Positions 53,237 through 64,000 of a DNA stretch of 64,000 nt are shown piece by piece. Where the stretch lies: positions 39,218,408 to 39,282,407 of the forward strand of contig CM070904.1 of the NCBI GenBank assembly GCA_036417435.1, given 5' to 3'. Position 1 is the first letter of the stretch; each line of letters opens with the position of its first letter. The notes beneath the pieces were generated by a model that made no database searches, was not told the origin of the DNA, and saw only the letters and a program-made list of their open reading frames with translations. Both the position numbers and the translations under genes were made by a program. The stretch comes from Inia geoffrensis (taxonomy: Eukaryota > Chordata > Mammalia > Artiodactyla > Iniidae).

Positions 53237-56200
53237 GTTCATATAGAGGACTAAGTGGAATAGAGTGAAGGAGAAAATGGAAGATAAAAGGTCAAATGAC
53301 ATTTTTTTGTGTGTGGGAAAGCCTGAATAAGAGTAAGAAAGCTGGGCTGAAGTTTAAAGATTATGAAAAGTTGGGCTATTCATTTTTTTAAACTAAGAAA
53401 CTTAGGTGGGTTTACAAATAGGTTGTTGAAGGTGCAGAAAGGCTAAGAGAAATGGAAAATGAGGGGATTTAGCTTGCCTCTAGGATGGAGAAGGTCTCAG
53501 AAGAGGCTGGAGTAATGCGATTAAGAGCACATGAGAGAACAGGGAGGAATACAAAAAAATTGTGAGGTAGAAGGGAGAAAATCAAACAAGTTCATGCTGA
53601 ATAGGATTTTCTTAGTTAACTTGAGGCCAGGTTACCAATTAAGAGTAAGAAATCAATATGAGATGAATTAAATAGGAGTTAAATTTAAAGTGGATAGCAT
53701 GAATTAAATTTAAAACATGAATATAGTGTCTCTTAACTGTGAAAAACTAGTTAGACATTTTGGGAAAAGATAGCAGGCTGAATATATTTAACCTCGACTC
53801 CTTCTCAGTGCTATATTTAAATGATAGAAAAATGTATAGAGAAAAAGAAAATTGGAGACAGATCAATAGCAGCAAAACTTTGGAAGCTAAAAAGTAGACA
53901 GATGCCTGGTAACTGATTAGCCAACCTGACAGTTCTTAAGCTGCCAGTACGGAGTGTTGAGAAGTACCTGATTTAAAATGGAGTGATCTGAAAGTGATCA
54001 GGAAATGTCACCTCTGGAAGTGAGGATGGGGGTGTGGCTAAAACAGGAGGATTGTTTGAAAGATTGTTTAAGTAGCTGAATATGTGCACCACTGATCCAT
54101 ATCCTTTCTCTACGTAGTCCACATAATAGATGACTTCCCAATCCATCCTGGCGGAAAACTACAGATTTATTTTCTGGAAAGGGCAAAAGAGAGGGTATCT
54201 AGATGGAGGAATCCTACATTGATGGTAGGTCATCCTGCAGAAATCATGGGAATTAAATGATAGTTACATAATAAAGGCTGAGACCTATCCCTCCCCCTCC
54301 CCCTTCTTATCCCCAAGTGTTCCAAAACAGACAAATAGGCTTATGTCCTCTAGGCAGGGGAGCAGAATCATATAAAATGATCCTTTTCTAGACTATCTGA
54401 CCAAAGACAAAAGACTAAAGATATTGATATTGGGGTTCCTCAACAAGACATCCCAATCAGATCACTTTTTATTGAAGGCCATAGTTTACAAGACATATCC
54501 ACGAAGAGCTTCTAGTCAGCATTTAATGTCTTACTTGTAAATATAAGCAAACAACCAAGGATCACCAGACATTTATGGAAAGCAACCTATATGAACAGAT
54601 AAACTATGCAGAGAGAGGAAAAAAAACGGAAGAGATTACATTTATAAAACAAGAACAGGATGCTACAAAAAAGGGAAGAGCTGGGGGGGTGGGGTGGGGG
54701 AGTACTCTTGAAGAGTAAAAATATAGTAGCAGAAATTAAAAATGCACTGTTACTAAGCTAAGAAAATCTTCCAGGAAGTAGATGGGAAAAAATACAGAAA
54801 ATATAAAATATAAGAAAATTATAGAACCAGGCCATGAGGGCAATATATGAAAAATAAAAGTTCCAGAAAACAATACAGAAAAAAAGGAAATAATAAAAAC
54901 ATTAAGAATATTTTATAGAACTTAAAGCTGTAAGTTTCCAAAATGGAAACTGTAAAATGCCCACTGAAGATCCTTCACAATGGATGAAAATGGACCCAGA
55001 GCGAGGCCCATCATCATGAAATTTTAGAACACTGGGAACAAACAAACGATTCTCTAAGCTTCCAGAGAGAGGAAGAATAGATTTCACGAACAAAATAAAA
55101 AATTTGAATTGCATTGGATATCTCAACATCAATACTGAAAATTTTGAGAGAAAGTGATTTCTAACTAACAATTTATGTCCAACCAAATTAAAAATCAGAT
55201 ATAAAAGTAGAACAAAGGCATTTTCAAATATGCAGGGGTTTCAAACAATTTACCTCCAATATACGCTTCCTTGGGAGGCTACTAGAGAATGTGGTCCAGC
55301 CAAACAATGGAGTAAACAAATAAAGAAAGTAATATATATGTAAAAAAAGAGGTAATTCAGCACACAGGAGGAATAAAGAAAAACCCCTGGATGAGAGCTC
55401 TGCAACAGATCCAAAGAGCAATGGTCCAGGCTGCAGCTGATCAAATGCTGCAGGGAAAATTTGTTTAAGAAGATAAAATTAATGCAATTCTAATGTTTAA
55501 AGGTACTGAGAGAAGACTGAACGACTAAGGTAAAGTTTGAGGATGAATTAGTGAAAATGAGTTGTAAAAGAAAAAAGAAAATATCCATAGTATATTGATA
55601 GTATATTACATGGTTCATCTGTAAATATAAACATGGTTCTAATAATATACATGGTGAATCGTGATCAAGCCAAAATTAGTATACATTTCTATAAAATTAG
55701 TAAAACTGTATCTCTTCAACTCTTTCTATTGATAGATTGATCTGTCAATTTATCAATCTACCTACCTCCCTACCTATCACTTTGTTAGAAGAAAGGGAAT
55801 AGGGGAAAGGTCTGGGTGTGAGGGTGGGGCTGAGGGGTGAAAGAGCTAAAAATTGATCTTCCATATTGGGAAGCCAATAGGTGACAGCTAAAATTACAAA
55901 GCAAGCAGTAATACACACCAAGAAGCAAGATAAACACATTGCTGAGGGATTTGAAGTAAATCCCCAAAAATTCAGCTAAAAGAAAAGAAAGTGGTTGCCT
56001 CTGGGGAATAAGTTTAGGGGACCATTATTTTTTGAAATGTCTATTTCTTCTAGTTAAATTATGATCATATGTAGCTTTGATAATAACTAAAAAAAATTTT
56101 AAAACGGGGGCATTTTGAAATTGAAAAATACCTATTTAAAATTCATGCATATGACTATGAAGTCACAAGATTGATTCTGCAAGTTAAATTTTGTATGTCT

Positions 56201-57413
56201 ACGTTTTCTAAACAATAAAAATTCACACAATGAGACTGGAGGCTGTTAAGAACTTTAGCCTTGGACTTCAGTGCCTCAGAAAGTGGAAATGAAGCCCTCT
56301 CAAAATAAGGAGCTATAAATTCCAGATATGTTGCCATGGTAACTGAACCACTTTAATAAACTGCATGTTTGCCTAAAGAGCTATATTTACTGTGATAAGC
56401 CTTTCAGAAAGTACATATCAAGTTGGAGTATTTTTAAGGTGCATTCATTTACCAGCCACTGCAGACTTACAAACTATATAATCACTGTACCCCTAGTCTC
56501 AGATGCATTCCCCACCTCTTCACAAGCAAGCTGTTTCTGCCAGTCTCCTCCACTAACATCAACCCCTCCTCAGTACAACCAGAAACTGCTCAGGCCTAAG
56601 CTCAAGCCCCCACTCCCTGTTCCTTCCAATCACAGGTTCCGAAAGGCTTATGGTTACTATTAACATAAAGTTCAATTATATAAAGTTCAATGGCCTAAAC
56701 AGTCTCTCGGGACTAACCTGTTAACCATCATTGTGACATTGCTTCCTAGGAGAGAATGTGTTTGGAGAACCAAAACATCTACGTAACAAATGAACTTCGG
56801 GATTCTCTTAGGTTCTTAGGTTGGGGACTGCACAGGTTTGCATTTTAAAATTAACTATACATGCATTTCCCCTGTTCTGATTCTATTCTAAATAAAACAG
56901 TCACTGCATTGTCATATTTTAAGGTATCTGAGCAGAAATTTGCTTTTCAAGTATTTTAAGTGCATATTATATAGGAATGGCAGGTTCTGTTAATGGTCAG
57001 CATTTTGATTATACTGGTTCAGGTTTTGTAGAAGCTGCCATGCTCACAATTCCATCTTCTTTTACTGCAATTGGTCTGTTAGTACTGTGTCTGTGAGTCA
57101 AAGTTCTAATTTAAATAATTAATGAAGACTACACACCTCATCTCATTTAAAGAAATGCAGAAATAAAGAGAACATGTTGTACAATTTATTTCTAAATTTT
57201 TTTTCAGTGAATAGGTGTACATCATATTTTGAAGTAAAAGTAGTTAAGGAAAAACCTACATTGCATTAAAGACCTGCTGAAAGGTACTTTAAGTTGTCAG
57301 CCTTTAATCATAAAATAAGACGGAGAAAGAGTGAAAAAAGGAAACAACACCCAACTGGAGCTCTGACTAAGATTTTCTCCTTGACCGAACTTCAGTTACG
57401 CTTCTCTGAGCCC

Positions 57414-57986
57414 TGTTTTTGACTAGGCCTCAACTTTGGCCTTCTGTCTTGCCCTTGCCAGGCCCAGTCTTCACAAGAATCCTGCTAAGTCAGTTTATCA
57501 AGAATGCTCCCACACTTGACACCTGATCGACTCTTGGTATCTGATCAAGTCCCTCATCCCCACTTTTGATAGCTAATTCCTTCGCCTTCTTTTAGCAAGA
57601 AACCTGTTTTGGCCTTGGTTTCAATCTGACAAATGCAGACAACCCCGCTGCAAGGAGCTCTAGAATCACCGGTTATCCAAGTAGGAGAGTGAGTGACCAA
57701 AGAAACCATAACTGATTTAATGAGCCATTCATAGTTTCACTGTACCAGCCTGTGTACTTAGACATGCATAGTTTAAACTTCCAGACAAGCACATGCTGCT
57801 GGCAGGAGCAACCAGTTTAGCAAGAATCCCCCTACCCTTGATGTCTCCTCTTAATAATTTTCCATCCACCAACCTCTTCATCCTGCTTGTTGGCTATAAA
57901 TCCCCACCTCTCTCTGTGTTCAGCGATGAGTGATCTCTCTCCTCAACTGCAGTAGAGTTGACTCCAAGTCTTCCTTACTGTTTTAA
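57414..57986 (+). mobile_element. Probable ERV1-like LTR
   Basis: Starts near TG and ends 'ttttaaca'. It has a TATA-like 'ggctataaatccccacctct' at about 57890 followed by an R/U5-like 'gatctctctcctcaactgca'. There are no internal retroviral genes alongside. Edges approximate. Confidence 0.5.
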
Positions 57987-58439
57987 CAAGGATCGGAAAA
58001 GAAGCTTCTCCTTAAGTTTTAAAGTCCTCAGGCCCCAGACTAAACGGCAGTTCTGTTTAGATATCCGGTGGGCACATACTTTAAGGACAACTCTTTAAGC
58101 CCTTATTAGTCAACAGGAGGTGAATTGTGATAGGTCTAAGCAAGCCTAGCACTTTCATTCCCCCTGCAAGTGATTCTGACTAGTAAGAAACATGGGAAGT
58201 TTGCTGGAGGCTTCAAAAAAATCCTGACAAAAGGGACATTATGGAAAGCTCTTCCTTGCTTTGGACATATGGCCTGCACTTGATACCAGGAATTGCAGTG
58301 GTCACCCTGAGGCTAATATGGAGGCTGTTGATGAAAGCATTGAATAGCTTTTTGTATATTCAGAGTTGTACATCCTTCAACACAATTTCAGAATATCTTC
58401 ATTACCCTGAACAAAATCTTTCATCTCTTAGCAATCACC

Positions 58440-59084
58440 CCACCCCCACTGCAGGTCCCTGGATCACCCCTAGCTCTAGGCAAACACTAATCTATTTTCT
58501 GTATCTATGGACTGGACTATTTTGTTTTTTTAATAAATTTATTTATTTATTTTTGGCTGTGTTGGGTCTTCGTTGCTGCCCACGGGCTTTTCTCTAGTTG
58601 TGGCGAGCGGGGGCTACTCTTCGTTGTGGTGCGTGGGCTTCTCATTGCAGTGGCTTCTCTTGTTGCGGAGCACAGGCTCTAGGCGTGCGGGTTTCAGTAG
58701 TTGCGGAACATGGGCTCAGCAGTTGTGGCTTGCAGGTTCTAGAGCACAGGCTCAGCAGTTATGGTGCACGGGCTTAGCTGCTCCGCAGCATGTGGGATCT
58801 TCCCGGACAGGGTCTCAAACCCATGTCCCCTGCACTGGCAGGCGGACTCTCAACCACTGCGCCACCAGGGAAGCCCGACTGGACTATTTTGACATGTAAT
58901 ATAAGTGGAATCACATAATATGTGATCTTGTGTGACTGGCTTCTTTATTAGCATAAGGTTTTAATCCACGTTGTAGCATTTTTCAGTGTTTAATTTCTTT
59001 TTTTTAATTGCCAAATAACACTCCATTGTGTGGACATACCACATTTTATTTGTCCATTCATCAGTTGATATCCTCTCTGTCTCT
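58440..59084 (-). mobile_element. Old L1 3' end, antisense, interrupted by a SINE
   Basis: 'aaacactaatctattttctg' and 'atataagtggaatcacataa', then 'actccattgtgtggacatac', the same reversed L1 layout as at 36067-37165. Confidence 0.75.
58524..58876 (-). mobile_element. CHR-type SINE, long form, antisense
   Basis: The plus strand begins with the AT-rich tail and 'ttttggctgtgttgggtctt', and ends 'ccaccagggaagccc'. Exact duplication 'gactggactatttt' at 58510-58523 and 58877-58890. Confidence 0.95.
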
Positions 59085-59446
59085 TTTATTTTTATAATTT
59101 ATTTATTTTATTTTATTTATTTTTGGCTGTGTTGGGTCTTTGTTGCTGCACGCAGGCTTCCTCTAGCTGCGGCAAGTGGGGGTTACTCTTCGTTGCAGTG
59201 CGTGTGGTTCTCATTGTGGTGGCTTATCTTGCTGTGGAGCGTGGGCTCTAGGCACATGGGCTTCGGTAGTTGTGGCACACGGGCTCAGTAGTTGTGGCTT
59301 GTGGGCTGTAGAGCGCAGGCTCAGTAGTTGTGGCACACAGGCTTAGTTGCTTCGCAGCATGTGGGATCTTCCCGGACCAGGGATCGAACCCGTGTCCCCT
59401 GCATTGGCAGGTGGGTTCTTAACCACTGCATCACCAGGGAAGTCCC
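59085..59446 (-). mobile_element. CHR-type SINE, long form, antisense
   Basis: Same class as the copy 0.2 kb upstream but more diverged (about 360 bp, ends 'catcaccagggaagtccc'). Flanking 'cctctct' at both ends. Confidence 0.93.
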
Positions 59447-60325
59447 AACCTCTCTTGTTTTCACTCACTTATCTATTTCACCTTATAGTGTTTCTTACTA
59501 ATTTATTTGTGATAACTTGCCTTTTATCCTTTAAAATGATCTTAAAAGAGGAAAGGAAAGTAACAAGTAAAAGAGAACATGCATTGCTTATTCACCTCCC
59601 TACTTGCCCTGCAGACCATCACAAAGAAAGGCTAGCGATTTGTCTTCTGCTATCCCTTTCCCCCTACCAATGGTTCTTAATTTAGAAACCATTCCATCAA
59701 CCTGAAAAAATATTTTCAAATCTGGTAGAAGACAGCCCTCAGGGGGAAATGGTCATTCCATACTCTATCAGTGTTCTGGACATTTTTACAGAGCCCCATG
59801 CCAAAATTTCCCCATAGAAAACTTCCAAAAATAGTTTGGGTGAACTATTAGAAGCATGATTTTCTTATCTCTAGGCATGCTTATGAATCCATCTGTAAAT
59901 AGAAATCTAACACTTCTAATACATCTAATCTTTTGACACTGGCCCAGTTTTGCAAGCAGCCCATTTTACCCTGAGAAACAGAAGGGCTATGATACTGTAT
60001 GTAAGAAGAGAGTAACCCCAATTTAATACCTTAGCCAACACAATTTTACAAAAGAACCTGAGATCCTAAACCTTTCCATAAAACTTTTTGGAACAAGATA
60101 TAATAAAGCAATTGTTCTACCAAATCATTCTATCTAATCTATTTATCTGGCAGGGATGGATGAGAGAGAACATTCCCATGAATAACTTACTCCATTGGGT
60201 TAACCAAATTTAGACAAAGTTAGAAAGTAAAGGCAATAGTATTAGGAACTTAACTTTCTTCATAAAGGTTGATTTCATGTGAATTTGATCATAAAGGTCA
60301 TTGATCAAAAGAGCTAATCTAGAAA

Positions 60326-61034
60326 CAATAAATGCTGGAGAGGGTGTGGACAAAAGGGAACCCTCTTGCACTGCTGGTGGGAATGTGAATTGGTTCAGCC
60401 ACTATGGAGAACAGTATGGAGGTTCCTTAAAAAACTAAAAATAGAACTACCATATGACCCAGCAATCCCACTACTGGGCATATACCCTGAGAAAACCAAA
60501 ATTGAAAAAGAGGCGTGTACCAAAATGTTCATCGCAGCTCTATTTACAATAGCCCGGAGATGGAAACAACCTAAGTGCCCATCGTCAGATGAATGGATAA
60601 AGAAGAGGTGGCACATATACACAATGGAATATTACTCAGCGTTAAAAAGAAACGAAATTGAGCTATTTGTAATGAGGTGGATAGACCTCGAGTCTGTCAT
60701 ACAGAGTGAAGTAAGTCAGAAAGACAAAGAGAAATACCGTATGCTAACACATATATATGGAATTTAAGAAAAAAAAAAATGTTATGAAGAACCTAGGGGT
60801 AAGACAGGAATAAAGACACAGACCTGGGCTTCCCTGGTGGCGCAGTGGTTGAGAGTCCGCCTGCCGATGCAGGGGACACGGGTTCGTGCCCCGGTCCGGG
60901 AAGATCCCACATGCCATGGAGCAGCTGGGCCCGTGAGCCATGGCCGCTGAGCCTGCGCGTCCGGAGCCTGTGCTCCGCAACGGGAGAGGCCACAACCGTG
61001 AGAGGCCCGCATACCACACACACACAAAAAAAAG

Positions 61035-61066
<32 letters not shown>

Positions 61067-61353
61067 ACACAGACCTTCTGGAGAACGGACTTGAGGATAT
61101 GGGGAGGGGGAGGGGTGAGCTATGGGAGGGCGAGGGAGGGGCATGGACATATATATACTAACAAACGTAAGGTAGATAGCTAATGGGAAGCAACCGCTTG
61201 GCACAGGGATATCAGCTCGGTGCTTTGTGACTGTCTGGAGGGGTGGGATAGGGAGAGAAGGAGGGAGGGAGACGCAAGAGGGAGGAGATATGTGAGCATC
61301 TGTATATGTATGACTGATTCACTTTGTTATAAAGTAGAAACTGACAAAAAAAA
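60326..61353 (+). mobile_element. L1 3' end with ORF2 C-terminal frame, split by a SINE
   Basis: 5'-truncated artiodactyl L1. An uninterrupted frame at 60366-60767 encodes the last part of ORF2 (reverse transcriptase C-terminal region; contains MHCWWECELVQPLW and YYSALKRNEIE). The 3' UTR follows to an A tail at 61340-61353. Own target duplication 'aaaagagctaatcta' before and after. It lacks the endonuclease and RT core, so it cannot move by itself. Confidence 0.93.
60826..61062 (+). mobile_element. CHR-2-type SINE nested in L1, young
   Basis: Near-consensus head and body, (CA)n then a long A tail of about 30. Duplication 'aaagacacagacct' on both sides. Confidence 0.95.
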
Positions 61354-61654
61354 AAAAAAGAGCTAATCTAATTCTTTAAAAACTGAATCAATTTTGAGAA
61401 ACATTCTCAATTTCTTTCTAAATTCCATCCATCGATCATGTCAATAAGGTTATCACCTTTGTACAACTAAAGTTAAGCATGAATAAATCTTCTTTGGGTG
61501 TTTAAAATGGTAACATACAGAATGTATAGACTTCTAAATTCTATATCTTCTTTCTCCATGCCTGTACAGGGATGCTAAAAAAATCACTAATAGGGAAACA
61601 GGAGTCACCATAAACCCATGGTCACTGACAAATATTAAATATTCTGCTATCCTA

Positions 61655-61905
61655 GTGGAATGATGGGTAAGTGCACGTACTCTGTAGCCAAACTGTCTAT
61701 GTTCAAATCCTGCCTCCGCCATTTACAATCTAAGAGTCTCTAAGCAAGTCACTTAAACTCTGTGCCTTGTTTCCCCAACGTATAAAAGGGGACAAGAATT
61801 ACTTACTACCTTTAGAGTGGTAAGAATTAAATGAGTTAGTGCATAAAATATGCTTGCACCAGTTGGCACATGGTAACACTGTAAAAGTGTTAGCTCTTAT
61901 TATTA
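61655..61905 (+). mobile_element. MIR
   Basis: 'gttcaaatcctgcctccgcc', 'taagcaagtcacttaaactc' and 'ggcacatggtaacactgtaa' match MIR over nearly its full length. Confidence 0.9.
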
Positions 61906-62798
61906 CTATATTCCTCCAGTAAACTGCAAAAACAATTTCAACCTTTGCCACTTCCTTCGAAATCAGAACCTATGCCTCTTAGCTCTCAAACTTCCCACTG
62001 CCCAGAGAAAACAGAACTCATCATGTGAGAATTCTGTTACCTTTCCTTACATTTACTCATCGTCACTTCCTTTCCTTTTGTACAAGAGAGGTATTTCTTC
62101 TCTTCTCTAAGGCAAATCCCTCCACCTGTGATCCAGACTTAACCATTCCTGCCATCCCAAAAACCTAAACCACTCTTCCTTCTCAAGTGGATATTTCCAC
62201 ATCTTTACTAAAGCCTTCCTCCATTCCACACAGCCACGTAGCTAACATACCATCTCCTTCCTGCTCTAAAATGATAATATCATTGTTTTATTTGTCCTTT
62301 ATTATTACTGACCATCTCCTTACTAATAAACAGGGGCCTACAGTGCCCGGTTCAGAGCCAGACACCCTTTCCTAAACAAAACAATTGGCTCAGGAAGAGG
62401 CACCCTAGTCTCACGACATCCCAGTCCCTGTGTGGCAGGAACAATGCAGTGACCTCATTATACCTCACTGCATATTATAAGTAGGATTCTACCTGTTTAA
62501 GGGGCTGAGGCAACACAGCAAACAGAAAATGTGCTTTGTGTTTAAAGCAATTTGCCTGTGCAAAGTTTTTAAGGCACTAAGAAATGCTGCCATCCCCACA
62601 GTGACAGGAAATTTAAAATTATGGGTTGACTTAATCACTTTCATAGAAAAATAACTGGCATTTCTCTTAAAATGGTTTTCTCTACAAATGAGACATTGTT
62701 ACAAAGTACCAGAAAATAACCGAGAGTTCACATACAACTTACATCTGTTTTTTTCTAGGAGAGTATTAGGCTGATCCTAAATGTAAAGAATCTGTTCA

Positions 62799-63063
62799 AG
62801 ACTTGTGGTTGCCAAGACGAAGGGAGGGGGTGGGGGAAGGATGGATTGGGAGTTTCGGACTAGCAGATGTAAACTATTATTGTAGAATGGATAAACAACA
62901 AGTTCCTACTGTGTAGCACAGGAAACTATATTCAATATTCTGTAACAAACCATAATGGAAAAGAATATAAAAAAGAATGTATACATATATAACTGAATCA
63001 TTGTGCTGTACAGCAGAAACTAAAACAACATTGTCAATCAACTATACTTCAATTTAAAAAAAA
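62799..63063 (+). mobile_element. L1 3' UTR, short insertion
   Basis: 'gatggattgggagtttcgga', 'ctactgtgtagcacaggaaa' and 'tcaatcaactatacttcaat' before an A tail. Flanks 'aaagaatctgttca' and 'aaagaatgtgttca', one mismatch. Confidence 0.9.
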
Positions 63064-63928
63064 AGAATGTGTTCATTTTCATCGATTATATTCTCAACAA
63101 ATATCACAGAGAAATAAAAATAATGTTATAGAGGAAGAAAAGTAATTATAATTATCTGAGATCCTTCAGTAACTGACTTTGTACTAGTAACATTTATTAT
63201 TTTATGGTCTTCTCCTTTGTTTAGTGTTTATCATTATCATTTACTGCTTACCATCATCATTATTAAATTTATTATTAAGAAATATCTGAAAAAGAGATCT
63301 CAATAATGTAAAAGCAAACATACTTAAAACTTATACAGCCTCTATCCCCCAAAGAAGTACAAGCACTTAATCTCAAAAGGCATAACAGGATAAATGTTTA
63401 TACAGCACATGGATGACATGTCAACAGTATTATATAGTATCACACTGTATACGTGAAAAATTATCATATTAATATGACCTAATTTGCTGACGTGACCTAA
63501 TTTGAAACACTGGTACTGTATTCCCATCTGCCTAAGACATTGCAGGATATAAGAAAAAGAGAAAAGATGAGAGCAGACAAAGAAACCTATCCTGGAGATC
63601 TATAAAACTAGGATAGATGGAGACCCATTTGTCTGGAAGACTTTATGCATAACTCTGCCTGGAGTAAAGTAAGAGCGGATGACCCACAGAGGTCCTTTCT
63701 AACCCACTGCTCCTTAACCACAATGAACGGACAGTGTTACAACAGTGATATAGATGCATGTGGGAAGTACTTGCTTCCTCAGAAGATCTGACAAGAACAG
63801 GAGTTTACACTTTACATGTTATTTATTATGAAGTTATAGCCTTAAAAAAATTAAATATCACAAATCATGAAGAGTTCGTTTTACTTTAGGTAGTAATTAA
63901 GTATATGCCTCTAAAATTGCATATCCTG

Positions 63929-64000
63929 GGGAATTCCCTGGCAGTCCAGTGGTTAGGACTCCCTGCTTTCACTGCTGAGGGCCCGGGTTTGATCCCTGCT
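63929..64000 (+). mobile_element. CHR-like SINE, cut by the window end
   Basis: Head 'gggaattccctggcagtcca' and B-box-like 'gggtttgatccctgct', up to the last base. Confidence 0.88.

Larger units (their letters stand above)
52637..64000 (-). other. ZRANB3: ZRANB3 intron upstream of exon A, partial
   Basis: At least 11.4 kb, reaching the window end. It contains SINEs, an LTR, antisense L1, an L1 with a nested SINE, and a MIR. I searched for the preceding exon (interlobe linker) and did not find it. 53250-57400, 59460-60320, 61910-62780 and 63070-63920 have nothing I recognise; 53250-55700 is A/G-rich. Confidence 0.75.

Noticed and set aside
60366..60767. 133-codon frame with reverse-transcriptase-like residues
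   Set aside because: It is the C-terminal tail of L1 ORF2 in a 5'-truncated element, listed under the L1 and not as a host gene.

Overview
The window is mammalian nuclear DNA, most likely from a whale or dolphin. The evidence is about two dozen tRNA-derived SINEs of the cetacean/hippo CHR type, whose heads begin 'cttccctggtgg' and carry a 'ggttcg' B-box. Many are near-intact and flanked by clean target-site duplications. There are also artiodactyl-type L1 3' ends, MIR, L2, MaLR LTRs and MER5A. I saw no prokaryotic gene organisation, CRISPR, rRNA or functional tRNA.

One protein-coding gene is present. ZRANB3 (zinc finger RANBP2-type containing 3, an annealing helicase and structure-specific nuclease acting at stalled replication forks) lies on the minus strand. 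Twelve consecutive coding exons were placed by protein similarity plus canonical AG/GT splice sites. In transcript order they are 52517-52636, 49330-49449, 45958-46137, 44974-45126, 26372-26777, 22575-22772, 18640-18731, 15777-15878, 14462-14604, 7743-7853, 6275-6677 and 3032-3163. They total 2160 nt (720 codons), every junction phase agrees, and no internal stop was seen. They encode the second half of the SNF2 motor (motifs IV-VI), the PCNA-binding PIP box, the NZF ubiquitin-binding zinc finger, the substrate-recognition region and the HNH nuclease domain. The 5' exons (first RecA lobe) and the short last exon are outside the window.

The layout by coordinate is as follows. 1-3031 is the last intron. 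3032-7853 holds the three HNH-proximal exons. 7854-14461 is an intron with old L1, MaLR and MER5A. 14462-26777 holds the substrate-recognition, linker, NZF and PIP exons, separated by 1-4 kb introns. 26778-44973 is an 18.2 kb repeat-rich intron with SINEs, LTRs, L2 and rearranged L1. 44974-52636 holds four helicase exons. 52637-64000 is an intron that runs past the window end and contains an LTR and several L1/SINE nests.

The points most worth a second look are these: a decayed second copy of part of a ZRANB3 exon about 0.7 kb downstream of the real one (13720-13850); a probable 12-nt shift of the acceptor of the exon after the NZF; a near-perfect 21-bp hairpin at 3895-3949; a roughly 600-bp segment bounded by oppositely oriented arrays of a short 'TTGCCAAA'-like motif (40684-41290); and an antisense SINE only 31 nt past a splice donor. 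I found no convincing wholly new gene system.
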